From: an uncultured Paracoccaceae bacterium
GTDB lineage: Bacteria; Pseudomonadota; Alphaproteobacteria; Rhodobacterales; Rhodobacteraceae
Direction: 5' to 3'
Assembly: GCA_947498415.1 (NCBI GenBank)
Contig: CANMKB010000006.1
Location: forward strand, 35,796 to 99,795
DNA length: 64,000 nt
The translations under genes and the position numbers were made by a program. Position 1 is the stretch's first letter, and every line of letters begins with the position of its first letter. The notes beneath the pieces are model-generated. The model worked only from the letters and a program-made list of their open reading frames with translations, ran no database searches and was not told where the DNA came from. Positions 1 to 7,692 of the stretch are shown piece after piece.

Positions 1-9
1 TCCGGTCAT
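1..9 (-). CDS. 5' end of next importer gene (likely ATP-binding protein), cut by window edge
   Basis: Only the first three codons (M-T-G) are visible. An ATG reading leftwards from position 9 follows a GAGG ribosome-binding sequence with normal spacing, 7 bases after the stop of the upstream permease gene. In this importer family the ATPase gene normally follows the permeases, so the identity is inferred from gene order alone. Confidence 0.4.
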
Positions 10-16
10 CGCAGCC

Positions 17-958
17 TCACCGTAGTTTCGGGTTCAGTGCGTCGCGCAGCCAGTCGCCCAGTAGGTTGACGGCCAGCGCCAGCGTTAACAGCGTGACGGA
101 TGGGAAGAACAAGATCCACCATTCGCCGGAAAACAAGAACCCTTGGCCGATGCGGATCAAGGTGCCAAGCGAGGGCTGGGTGGGCGGAGCGCCGACGCCC
201 AAATAGCTTAGAGTTGCCTCGGCAATAATGGCCAACGCCAACGAGATGGTTGCAATCACCAAGACCGGTGACAGCACGTTGGGTAGGATGTGGCGGATCA
301 TAATGGGGAAAGATTTGCGCCCAATCAATCGGGCGGCTTGCACGTATTCTTTGTTCTTCTCAACCATAGTCGCCCCCCGCACCACGCGGGCGAATTGCAC
401 CCAGTCTGATAGGCCGATTGATAAGATGAGCACCCAGATCGCAAGCTGATCGCGGTATTCGACGGGGGTGAACCCTTTGGCCACGCCAAAGATAAGCATG
501 GCCACCAAAATTGAGGGAAAGGTCAGCTGAACATCGGCGATGCGCATGATGATCGTGTCGGTCCAACCGCCAAAGTAACCCGAAATGAGCCCAAGAGAGA
601 CACCGATAAACAGCCCAAGCGCCACGGCGGCAAACCCAACAAACAGCGAAATTCGCATGCCATATAGGATTGTCGAATAAACATCGCGACCCTGATCATC
701 GGTGCCCATCAAAAAGGTTTCGCCTGTGAACTCGCTGGGCGTGTTCGGGGCCACAAACCCATTCAAGAGGTTGAGATTGGCCGGGTCAAAAGGGTTCATC
801 GTTGCAAGCAAAGGTGCAAACAGGGCGGATAATAGCAAGATCGCTGTGACTACAAACGACACAACAGCCACAGGCGAGTGTCGGAAATTCCAAGCGAAAT
901 CGCTGTCCCAGGCGCGGGCCAATCTGGATTTCGGCTTAGGGGCAGGGGTGTCGGTCAT
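17..958 (-). CDS. peptide-type ABC transporter permease, DppC/OppC family
   Basis: Inner-membrane permease of a peptide/nickel-type ABC importer, 313 residues, usual for DppC. A cytoplasmic N-terminus of about 25 residues precedes the first membrane segment. The 'FLMGTDDQGRDVYSTI' stretch near residues 82-97 is the conserved DppC-family periplasmic motif, and the later EAxxxxG coupling loop (around 'YVQAARLIG') contacts the ATPase. Its start overlaps the stop of the DppB-type gene by 4 bases (ATGA), indicating translational coupling. Substrate cannot be read from the permease; peptides, opines and small glycosides are all used by this family. Confidence 0.9.
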   Translation of the reverse strand: MTDTPAPKPKSRLARAWDSDFAWNFRHSPVAVVSFVVTAILLLSALFAPLLATMNPFDPANLNLLNGFVAPNTPSEFTGETFLMGTDDQGRDVYSTILYGMRISLFVGFAAVALGLFIGVSLGLISGYFGGWTDTIIMRIADVQLTFPSILVAMLIFGVAKGFTPVEYRDQLAIWVLILSIGLSDWVQFARVVRGATMVEKNKEYVQAARLIGRKSFPIMIRHILPNVLSPVLVIATISLALAIIAEATLSYLGVGAPPTQPSLGTLIRIGQGFLFSGEWWILFFPSVTLLTLALAVNLLGDWLRDALNPKLR

Positions 959-1917
959 ACGCGGAGCCTTGGGTCAACGGCGACATACAATAGGTCTACG
1001 ATCAGGTTGATGCCTACAAACATGACAGAGATCAGCATGAGGTAGGCCGCCATCACCGGAATGTCGACAAATTGGATGGCGTTCAAAAATAGAAGCCCCA
1101 TGCCGGGCCATTGGAACACAGATTCAGTGATAATCGCAAAAGCGATCAAAGACCCCAGTTGCAGACCGGTCACGGTGATCACGGGCACCATGGTGTTTTT
1201 CAGCGCATGTCTGAATGTCACTGCACGTTCGCTTAGGCCGCGGGCGCGGGCAAAACGAATGTAATCTTCGCGCAAAACCACCAGCATTTCAGAGCGCACC
1301 AACCGCATGATCAATGTCATTTGATACAGACCCAGCGTGATGGATGGTAAAACAAGCGCCTTTAGTCCGCTGGCGGTCAGGAACCCGGTTGTCCAATTGC
1401 CAAGGGCCACGGTTTCTCCGCGTCCGAAGCTAGAGAACCAGCTAAGCTCGACCGCAAAGAGGTAGATCAGCAAAATGCCGATCAAGAATGTGGGGAGCGA
1501 CACGCCGATCAAGCTGAGGATCATGATGGAGTTTGCAAGAAACCCGTCGCGTCGAATGGCGGTGATGACGCCGAGTATAATACCAAGTGTCAGCGCAAAG
1601 ACCCCAGAGACTGCAGCAAGTTCGAGCGTGGCAGGCGCTCGTTCAACCAGAATGTCAGCGACGGGGCGGCCCTGTTCATAAGACACGCCCAGATTGCCCT
1701 GCAACGCGGACAGGATGAATTTGAAGTATTGGACAACAAACGGCTGATCCAACCCCAGCTGGGCCTTAAGGCGGGCGATATCTTCTTCGGTGCGTTCCTG
1801 CCCCAGCATATTGTCGATGGGGTCGCCGATGAAATTGAACATCGCAAAGGCCACCAGCCCCACGATCAGCAGAACCAAGAGCGCCTGAAAGACGCGACGG
1901 ATGATATATGAAAGCAT
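955..1917 (-). CDS. peptide-type ABC transporter permease, DppB/OppB family
   Basis: Partner permease, 320 residues. The N-terminus 'MLSYIIRRVFQALLVLLIVG' is the classical DppB first membrane helix, followed by the family segment near residues 50-75 ('LKAQLGLDQPFVVQYFKF'). The coupling loop lies around 'YIRFARARGLSE'. It is second in a minus-strand operon, 45 bases after the binding-protein gene, with a strong stem-loop in that gap. Together with the DppC-type protein it forms the translocation pore. Confidence 0.92.
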   Translation of the reverse strand: MLSYIIRRVFQALLVLLIVGLVAFAMFNFIGDPIDNMLGQERTEEDIARLKAQLGLDQPFVVQYFKFILSALQGNLGVSYEQGRPVADILVERAPATLELAAVSGVFALTLGIILGVITAIRRDGFLANSIMILSLIGVSLPTFLIGILLIYLFAVELSWFSSFGRGETVALGNWTTGFLTASGLKALVLPSITLGLYQMTLIMRLVRSEMLVVLREDYIRFARARGLSERAVTFRHALKNTMVPVITVTGLQLGSLIAFAIITESVFQWPGMGLLFLNAIQFVDIPVMAAYLMLISVMFVGINLIVDLLYVAVDPRLRV

Positions 1918-1931
1918 GTGCGGTGCGTTTC

Positions 1932-1955
1932 GCCCGCGCGACAGATCGCGCGGGC
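1932..1955 (-). promoter_or_regulatory. intercistronic stem-loop after binding-protein gene
   Basis: Two perfectly complementary 10-base arms (1932-1941 and 1946-1955, GC-rich, GCCCGCGCGA type) enclose a 4-base loop. It sits directly between the solute-binding-protein stop and the first permease start, with no T-run, so it more likely stabilises the 3' end of the upstream message or attenuates read-through than fully terminates transcription. Confidence 0.75.
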
Positions 1956-1962
1956 AAATGAC

Positions 1963-3528
1963 TTAGTTCATGGTAACCCAGCGCAGGATAAAGAAGTTAT
2001 CCGGGCGCTGTGTCAGGTTTACATTGTCGCGTGTGCCCCAAACCAATGGCTGCACATACATTGGCACATAGGCGTGCTCTGACTGATAAATGCCAACGAT
2101 CTCATCAATCATTGCCTGACGTTTTCCATCGTCGATTTCAGACTGCACCAAGGGCAGCAGCTCATCGACACGTGCGTTGGAAAATCCACCAAAGTTCCAA
2201 GACCCAAGCTTCTTTTCAGAATTTGGCGTGGACACAAGGAAGCGCACAGGATGCTCGTGGTCAAACGTACCTGGGGACCAGCCGAGCAGATACATGTCAA
2301 AGTTATCTTCGCGCAGTTCTGGCCAGTAGTTTTGCACCGGCATCGCGTCGAGTTCTGCCTTGATACCGACCTGCGCCAGCATACCTGTTACAGCCTGACA
2401 CACCGCTTCGTCATTCAGATAGCGGTTGTTTGGGCATTTCAAGCCAAAGGAGAATCCGTCAGCATATCCGGCCTCTGCGAGCAGAGCCTTGGCGCCGGCT
2501 GGATCATAGGCAGGACGATCAGATAGGCCAGCGGAATAGCCGCGCATCGCGGGGCTGACCAATTGGCTGGAGGCTTCGGCGCTGCCACGCATGATGGTTT
2601 TCAAAATGGCATCTACGTTGATCGCTTTTGCAACGGCTTCGCGCACGCGCACGTCTTGGAAAGGGTTCTTTTCGCCTTCCATTGCAGTGTATTTCAGCGT
2701 GTCGGCCTCGTGGCCAAAGCCCAGCATGATCACACGCGCCTCAATACCACGCACAACACGTGTGCCGTCGCGGCTATCTACACGATCGGCGTCCTGAATA
2801 GGCACCGGATTGATCATATCTACATCGCCAGACAACAACGCGGCGACAGCTGTGGCAGGGTTATCAATTGGCGTGAATGTCGCCTCGGTGATGTTGTGTT
2901 CAGCTGTATCCCACCAACCGTCAAACGGAACCAAAGTGGTTGTCAGGCCGGGTTGGCGATCAGAGATCACAAAGGCGCCGGTGCCGTTTGCGTTGAGTGT
3001 CGCGTAGTTCCCGCTTTCTTTGTCGGGCAGGGCGGCATTGTTGGCCTCGGCCCAGCCGCTGTCCATGATCATCCAGTTTGCGATGGAATCCGGAAAGATT
3101 GGGTTGGGCGCGGATGTCAGAATATCGACGGTGTAATCATCCACCACTTTCACGTCAGACACAGGCGCAAACCAGCTGCGTGTGTCAGATGCTTCGTTTG
3201 AGGCGCGTTGATAGCTGAACAGTACATCCTGTGCGTCAAATGTTGCACCATCGTGGAACGTGACGCCTTGGCGCAGATTAAATCGCCAGCCTTCGCCCTC
3301 GCCAATGGGCTGCCATGAGACAGCCAAGGCAGGCTCAATCGACATGTCTTTACCGCGACGGACCAAGCCTTCGTATACGTTGTTCAAAAAGCCCAAAACG
3401 GGGGCTGAGTTCACAGCATGTGGATCCATTGTTTGTGGATCAGTTGTACCAGCCCATCGGAAAGTCTCTGCATAGCTTGCGGTCGCACAAGCCAATGACA
3501 CTGCCGAAACGGCAATATACTTTAGCAT
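1963..3528 (-). CDS. peptide-type ABC transporter substrate-binding protein (SBP_bac_5 family)
   Basis: Periplasmic binding protein of 521 residues, normal for the DppA/OppA family. A signal peptide covers about residues 1-20 (positive start, hydrophobic core, 'ATASYA' cleavage region). Family hallmarks include 'FRWAGTTDPQTMDPHAVNSAP' near the mature N-terminus, the 'ALAVSWQPIGEGEGWRFNLRQGVTFHDG' region, and 'DMYLLGWSPGTFDHEHPVRFL' in the C-terminal half. It is the first gene of the importer operon. The C-terminal lobe resembles dipeptide/glutathione-type binders, but ligand assignment would be a guess. Confidence 0.9.
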   Translation of the reverse strand: MLKYIAVSAVSLACATASYAETFRWAGTTDPQTMDPHAVNSAPVLGFLNNVYEGLVRRGKDMSIEPALAVSWQPIGEGEGWRFNLRQGVTFHDGATFDAQDVLFSYQRASNEASDTRSWFAPVSDVKVVDDYTVDILTSAPNPIFPDSIANWMIMDSGWAEANNAALPDKESGNYATLNANGTGAFVISDRQPGLTTTLVPFDGWWDTAEHNITEATFTPIDNPATAVAALLSGDVDMINPVPIQDADRVDSRDGTRVVRGIEARVIMLGFGHEADTLKYTAMEGEKNPFQDVRVREAVAKAINVDAILKTIMRGSAEASSQLVSPAMRGYSAGLSDRPAYDPAGAKALLAEAGYADGFSFGLKCPNNRYLNDEAVCQAVTGMLAQVGIKAELDAMPVQNYWPELREDNFDMYLLGWSPGTFDHEHPVRFLVSTPNSEKKLGSWNFGGFSNARVDELLPLVQSEIDDGKRQAMIDEIVGIYQSEHAYVPMYVQPLVWGTRDNVNLTQRPDNFFILRWVTMN

Positions 3529-3861
3529 TTTAATCTCCCTGTTTTTCGCACGAATTCTTAGAATGATCTTTATCTGTGTCGCGCAATATGAATTCAGTAT
3601 GCGCCATTCGCTAAAAAAGGGAAGCCTGTCCTAGGGGCGAATAGAATAAAACATTGGCATATCCTGCCAATGAGGAGACTGGCCCCAGGGTGACGCGAAA
3701 TGTTCTATTCTGCTAAACAGCGCACCACCCCTGAAACATTTGCGGGCTGGGGAGCGCTTTCTAGTCTACCTAAATTTGCCTGATGAAATCATCAGCTCGG
3801 ACGTTTTGCAGACGCACAGTGATCTGCCACGGCATGTCGCTGTGCCCAAGCTGGCCCGATC
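3529..3861. other. 333-bp intergenic region upstream of the peptide importer and downstream of proV
   Basis: No gene seen. It should hold the importer promoter (minus strand, right of 3529) and the 3' end of the proV transcript. Visible structure: a perfect 7-bp stem with 5-base loop at 3653-3671; around it a long-range inverted repeat GAATAGAA (3639-3646) / TTCTATTC (3703-3710); a small hairpin 3780-3795 (6-bp stem, CTGATG/CATCAG), the best candidate for the proV terminator though it lacks a T-run; and a GCACAG/CTGTGC pair at 3814-3845. Confidence 0.5.
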
Positions 3862-4896
3862 TTAGTGTCCGCTGCGTTTCTGTGGAACAAGCGCCCGCAT
3901 GAGGTCACTCATTTTAAGTACACCCACCGGCGCACCCTCATGGGTTACAACATAAGTACCGCTGGATTCCCCACCGGTTTGTGCGATCACCTGTTCAAGT
4001 GTGGATTCACGATCCACTTCACCCGCAGCACCGTCGACTTCTGTCAGTGGTGACATAATAGAACGCACGCGCAAAACGCGCGCCCGGTTGATGTCTGAGA
4101 TAAAGTCAACGATGTAGTCGTCTTCGGGATTTAGCAGGATGTGCTGTGGTTCATCTTGCTGCACAACTTCGCCGTCTTTCAAAATCACAAGGTGATCGGC
4201 CAGCTTAAGCGCTTCGTCCAGATCGTGAGAGATAAAGACGATGGTTTTGTTCAGCTCTGTTTGCAGCTCGAGCAGCAAATCCTGCATATCGGTGCGGATG
4301 AGTGGATCAAGTGCCGAGAACGCTTCGTCCATCAACATGATCGGCGCATTGGATGTCAGCGCGCGGGCAATCCCAACGCGTTGCTGCATCCCGCCAGACA
4401 GCTGATGTGGATAGCTTTCCTCATAGCCGCCAAGACCCACACGATCGAGCCATTTTGCAGCTTCGACTTCGTAGTCTTTGGCGTCTTCGCCGCGCACAAT
4501 TGGGGCCGTTGCAGCATTCAGCAGGACGTTACGGTGCGGCAATAGGGCAAAGTGTTGAAAGACCATCGACATGGTCCGGCGTCGCACATCGCGCAACCGG
4601 TTTTCATCATAGTCCAAAACGTTCTCGCCCTGCACGAGCAGTTCGCCCTCGGTCGGATCAATAAGCCGGTTGATGTGGCGCACCAGCGTGGATTTACCAG
4701 AGCCAGACAGGCCCATGATCACCGTGATTTCGCCTTCTTGCATGTCTACATTGATGTCACGCAGGCCCAACACGTGGCCGTGTTCGACATTTAGCTGTTC
4801 TTTGCCCATGCCCTGACGCACGAACGACATTGCCTGTTGCGGGTTTTCGCCAAATACCTTGTATAGGTTGCGAATAGAAATCATCGCGTTGCTCAT
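3862..4896 (-). CDS. proV: glycine betaine/proline-type ABC transporter ATPase (ProV/OpuAA family)
   Basis: ATPase of a quaternary-amine importer, 344 residues. Walker A is GLSGSGKST at about residues 62-70, the ABC signature LSGGMQQR at about 166-173, and Walker B IMLMDEA at about 186-192. The long N-terminal segment before the first strand and a C-terminal CBS-like tail ('VRSIMSPLTEV' onwards to about residue 340) are typical of ProV and distinguish it from other importer ATPases. Last gene of the X-W-V operon, 11 bases after proW. In related transporters the CBS tail links activity to ionic strength. The exact ligand (glycine betaine, proline betaine, choline or DMSP) is not fixed by sequence. 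Confidence 0.93.
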   Translation of the reverse strand: MSNAMISIRNLYKVFGENPQQAMSFVRQGMGKEQLNVEHGHVLGLRDINVDMQEGEITVIMGLSGSGKSTLVRHINRLIDPTEGELLVQGENVLDYDENRLRDVRRRTMSMVFQHFALLPHRNVLLNAATAPIVRGEDAKDYEVEAAKWLDRVGLGGYEESYPHQLSGGMQQRVGIARALTSNAPIMLMDEAFSALDPLIRTDMQDLLLELQTELNKTIVFISHDLDEALKLADHLVILKDGEVVQQDEPQHILLNPEDDYIVDFISDINRARVLRVRSIMSPLTEVDGAAGEVDRESTLEQVIAQTGGESSGTYVVTHEGAPVGVLKMSDLMRALVPQKRSGH

Positions 4897-4907
4897 ATGC
4901 CTAGTCC

Positions 4908-5939
4908 TTAGTGTTTTTGGCCGGCATTTACGCGCGCCAGTGCAGATTTCGTCACGCGGTCAAGAATGATCGCGAGGATCACAATGCCCAGACCGGCCAC
5001 AAGGCCAACGCCCAATTCAAGGTTGCGAATACCGCGAAGGACCAACACGCCCAGACCGGGTGCTGAGACCAAAGAGGCGATGACAACCATGGCAAGGCTC
5101 ATCATGATGGTCTGGTTTACACCCGCCATAATGTTGGGCAACGCCAGTGGAATTTGCACTTGATAGAGTTTCTGTCGAGGTGTCATGCCAAAGGCTTGCG
5201 CCGCTTCGAGCACTTCTTTGTCGACCATGCGAATGCCCAAATCCGTCAGGCGAATAACTGGAACGATTGCGTATAGAATAATCGCAATGCCGTAGAGTTT
5301 GGATTCCGTCACGCTGAACAAGAAGATCAGCGGAATAAGGTAAACAAATGTCGGCAAGGTTTGCAGCATATCCAGAATGGGCAAGACCACCCTTTGCAAT
5401 CGGTTTGATCGCGACATTGCAATGCCTATGGGCACCCCAAGCGCAACACTGATCAGCGCGCAGACAAAGACAATGGATAGGGTCTGAATGGCGGGCAGGT
5501 AATGATCAATAAAGGCAAGACCTAGGATCGAGGCGCCAACCGAAAAGACGATAGACCAAGACCGAGACACCCAATAGGTGATGAGCAGAAGCACAGGAAT
5601 GACGATCCACCACGGGGTGCTTTCAGCCACCCACATTGCGCCGTCAAGCATCCAGCTGAGCGGTTCGGTGATGGGATCTAAGATGAAACGCAAAGAGTCT
5701 TTGATGGCCAGAAAACCATCTTCCAACCCAGCGGTCAGGTCGCGCGATTTCGGGAATTTGTCGCAGGAGGCATTGAGCGCATCCATCGAAGGGAAGGGTG
5801 TATCCCAAGCAGAGGTTTCTTGGGTGCCGCCGTTTTTGCGGGCCAGCAAATCTGCCATGGAAAGTGGCGCGCTGCCGCCGCCTTCGTCGCACCATTCCTT
5901 TAAGCCAAGGGTTTCAAACAATGAATCATAAGTGGCCAT
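4908..5939 (-). CDS. proW: glycine betaine/proline-type ABC transporter permease (ProW family)
   Basis: Inner-membrane permease, 343 residues. It has the long hydrophilic N-terminal extension (about residues 1-100) characteristic of ProW, then several membrane helices. The coupling segment 'VLEAAQAFGMTPRQKLYQVQIPLALPNIMAG' faces ProV. It lies between proX (75-base gap holding a stem-loop) and proV. Operon order is X-W-V, the reverse of the V-W-X order known from E. coli. Confidence 0.93.
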   Translation of the reverse strand: MATYDSLFETLGLKEWCDEGGGSAPLSMADLLARKNGGTQETSAWDTPFPSMDALNASCDKFPKSRDLTAGLEDGFLAIKDSLRFILDPITEPLSWMLDGAMWVAESTPWWIVIPVLLLITYWVSRSWSIVFSVGASILGLAFIDHYLPAIQTLSIVFVCALISVALGVPIGIAMSRSNRLQRVVLPILDMLQTLPTFVYLIPLIFLFSVTESKLYGIAIILYAIVPVIRLTDLGIRMVDKEVLEAAQAFGMTPRQKLYQVQIPLALPNIMAGVNQTIMMSLAMVVIASLVSAPGLGVLVLRGIRNLELGVGLVAGLGIVILAIILDRVTKSALARVNAGQKH

Positions 5940-5970
5940 GGACTGCTCCTGCGCGTCTCGCGCTTATTAA

Positions 5971-5999
5971 CAAGGCCCGCACATCGGGTGCGGGCCTTG
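5971..5999 (-). promoter_or_regulatory. intercistronic stem-loop between proX and proW
   Basis: A perfect 12-bp stem (arms 5971-5982 and 5988-5999, core AAGGCCCGCAC / GTGCGGGCCTT) encloses a 5-base loop. In the direction of transcription it follows the proX stop and precedes proW. No T-run follows, so partial attenuation or 3'-end protection of the proX message is more likely than full termination. Confidence 0.8.
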
Positions 6000-6014
6000 C
6001 AAGATTGGACTGAA

Positions 6015-6983
6015 TTATTCGAAGAACGCGGCCAATTTGGCGTTTGCGTCTTCGTTGACCCAGCTAGACCACTGATCTTTGTTGTTGATCAGGAAGTATA
6101 CAGCGGCTTCTTCGTAGCTCGCCTTGTTTTGATCCATCCAGTTTAGGAAACCCAGAACTGTATCGTTGTCATACGTCATTTTAGACATGAACTCTGCAAT
6201 CGCAGGCTCACGGTCGGCAAAGTCGGTGGTGACAACGGTTTTCACTGGGCCTACAGGCCAGGCAGACAATTCTGTCGCAGTACACTCGGCATTGGCGGCA
6301 CATTGGAACTGCTCTTCGTTGTATGGAACACCCATATCGACTTTAACCATGTCGTATTTGGCCAGCAGTGGATCCGGAGACCAGTAGTAGCCCAACCAAG
6401 GCTCGCCGCTTTCATAGGCCGCCCCGATAGAGGTCGCCAGTGTTTCGCCGGAACCGTGGTTAAAGATCTCGTAACCCGCTTCCTCTAGGCCAGCAAGACG
6501 TGCAAGATCGCCGTTTGTGTTGGTGCATGCCCAACCCGCTGGACAGTTATGGAAGCGACCGCCCATCAGATCAACATTGGCTCTCAGGCCTTCGATGGTT
6601 GTCAGCTCTGGGTTCTTATCAACCATATAACGTGGCACCCACCAGCCTTCGAGGCCGCCGTCTGCCAAAACATCTGCAACGGTCGTGATTTTACCAGCGT
6701 CCTGCAGCTCTTGGTACGCAGGTGCGCCATTGATCCAAAGTTCAGTTACAATGTCAGGCTTGCCGGTTTCAGCAACGGATACCAAGGAAGGCGTGGTGGA
6801 GGACGGTACTTTTTGAACCGTACAGCCATAGCCGTTTTCCATGATGAATTTTGCAACTTCGGTAATGACCGCGCTAGACGCCCAGTTCATTTCGGTGATG
6901 GAAACTTCGCCGCATGTGTCCGCGGCCGCGAGGCCTGGCGCCATCAATACGCCAAAGGACGCTCCGATCAGTAGTTTACGCAT
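6015..6983 (-). CDS. proX: glycine betaine/proline-type ABC transporter substrate-binding protein (ProX/OpuAC family)
   Basis: Periplasmic binding protein, 322 residues from the chosen start. The reading frame is open upstream to 7010, but the ATG at 6983 has a good AGGGAG site and begins directly with a signal peptide ('MRKLLIGASFGVLMAPGLAAA'), so the nine extra residues are rejected. OpuAC features include the mature N-terminus 'CGEVSITEMNWASSAV' and repeated aromatic residues likely to form the ligand cage ('GWWVPRYM', 'WLGYYWSPDP'). Several paired cysteines ('CPAGWACTN', 'QCAANAECT') suggest periplasmic disulfides. First gene of its operon, divergent from a MarR-family gene. Confidence 0.92.
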   Translation of the reverse strand: MRKLLIGASFGVLMAPGLAAADTCGEVSITEMNWASSAVITEVAKFIMENGYGCTVQKVPSSTTPSLVSVAETGKPDIVTELWINGAPAYQELQDAGKITTVADVLADGGLEGWWVPRYMVDKNPELTTIEGLRANVDLMGGRFHNCPAGWACTNTNGDLARLAGLEEAGYEIFNHGSGETLATSIGAAYESGEPWLGYYWSPDPLLAKYDMVKVDMGVPYNEEQFQCAANAECTATELSAWPVGPVKTVVTTDFADREPAIAEFMSKMTYDNDTVLGFLNWMDQNKASYEEAAVYFLINNKDQWSSWVNEDANAKLAAFFE

Positions 6984-7029
6984 TTGTATCTCCCTAGTTA
7001 CTTCTGCCACCTTGAAGTGGTCAATTTGC

Positions 7030-7042
7030 TTAGTAAAGCTAA
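7030..7042. promoter_or_regulatory. small inverted repeat in the proX/MarR divergent promoter region
   Basis: TTAG-5 bases-CTAA, within the 193-bp region between the divergent proX and MarR genes. It is short and could be chance, but it lies where the proX promoter must be and is a possible second regulator site. Confidence 0.25.
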
Positions 7043-7142
7043 TAATTTTTGAATGTATTTACTGCAAGGAATTCATAGGCTTCCCTAACGTAAACCTATC
7101 CACGTATTGACACACCGGTTCGCATATCAAAGTAATACTTTG

Positions 7143-7157
7143 TTTGAAAATTTCAAA
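7143..7157. promoter_or_regulatory. perfect 15-bp palindrome, candidate MarR autoregulatory operator
   Basis: TTTGAAA-A-TTTCAAA is an exact palindrome with one central base. It lies about 20 bp before the preferred ATG of the MarR-family gene, a typical position for autorepression. If the gene were read from the upstream TTG at 7144, the palindrome would be inside the coding sequence, which argues for the ATG at 7177. Confidence 0.6.
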
Positions 7158-7176
7158 ACTTCGCGTAGAAAAACCT

Positions 7177-7692
7177 ATGGATCGCACAAACGCCACCTTA
7201 ACGGCCTTGCGCCGTATATTACGTGTCACTGAACTGCACGGCAAAGATGTTGCCCGGTCGGTGGGGTTAACCTCTGTACAGCTGCGCCTCCTTAAATTGG
7301 CCCATGAAACAAAGGACGCAACGGCAAAATCGCTTGCTGTGAAATTGGGCGTTTCGCAGGCCACCGTAACCGCGCTGCTTGATAAACTCGCGGCACGTTG
7401 CATGATTGAACGCCATATTTCTTGTGTGGATCGCCGGCAAAAAATCATCTGCTTGACCGACTTTGGCATAGCTGCCCTAAACGATGCGCCAGACCCGATG
7501 CAGCGCAATTTTGCCCATCGGTTTGGGGCGCTTGAAGAGTGGGAGCAATCCATGTTGCTTGCGGCGGTTGAACGGATCGCCTCTTTGTTAGATGCGGAAT
7601 CCTTACGAGTTGCGCCCTTTCTCACGGTGGGTGAAATCGCAGGGGAATGTCAGCCGATCACACCGGATTGCGATGAAAGCCAAGATCAGTAG
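7177..7692 (+). CDS. MarR-family transcriptional regulator
   Basis: Winged-helix DNA-binding protein, 171 residues from the ATG at 7177. The winged helix spans about residues 35-110: helix-turn-helix 'KSLAVKLGVSQATVTALLDKL' and wing containing 'DRRQKIICLTDFG'. An in-frame TTG at 7144 would add 11 residues but lacks a clear ribosome-binding sequence and overlaps a perfect palindrome. Divergent from proXWV, so it is the natural candidate to control that importer. Its 3' end overlaps the convergent tamB stop by 7 bases. Inducer unknown. Confidence 0.85.
   Translation: MDRTNATLTALRRILRVTELHGKDVARSVGLTSVQLRLLKLAHETKDATAKSLAVKLGVSQATVTALLDKLAARCMIERHISCVDRRQKIICLTDFGIAALNDAPDPMQRNFAHRFGALEEWEQSMLLAAVERIASLLDAESLRVAPFLTVGEIAGECQPITPDCDESQDQ

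Noticed and set aside
2563..3201. 212-codon plus-strand open frame
   Set aside because: It lies wholly opposite the binding-protein gene, whose signal peptide and family motifs are clear; a frame shadow.
5971..5999. Full intrinsic terminator between proX and proW
   Set aside because: The stem is strong, but no T-run follows in the transcribed direction and proW/proV have no separate promoter that I can see.
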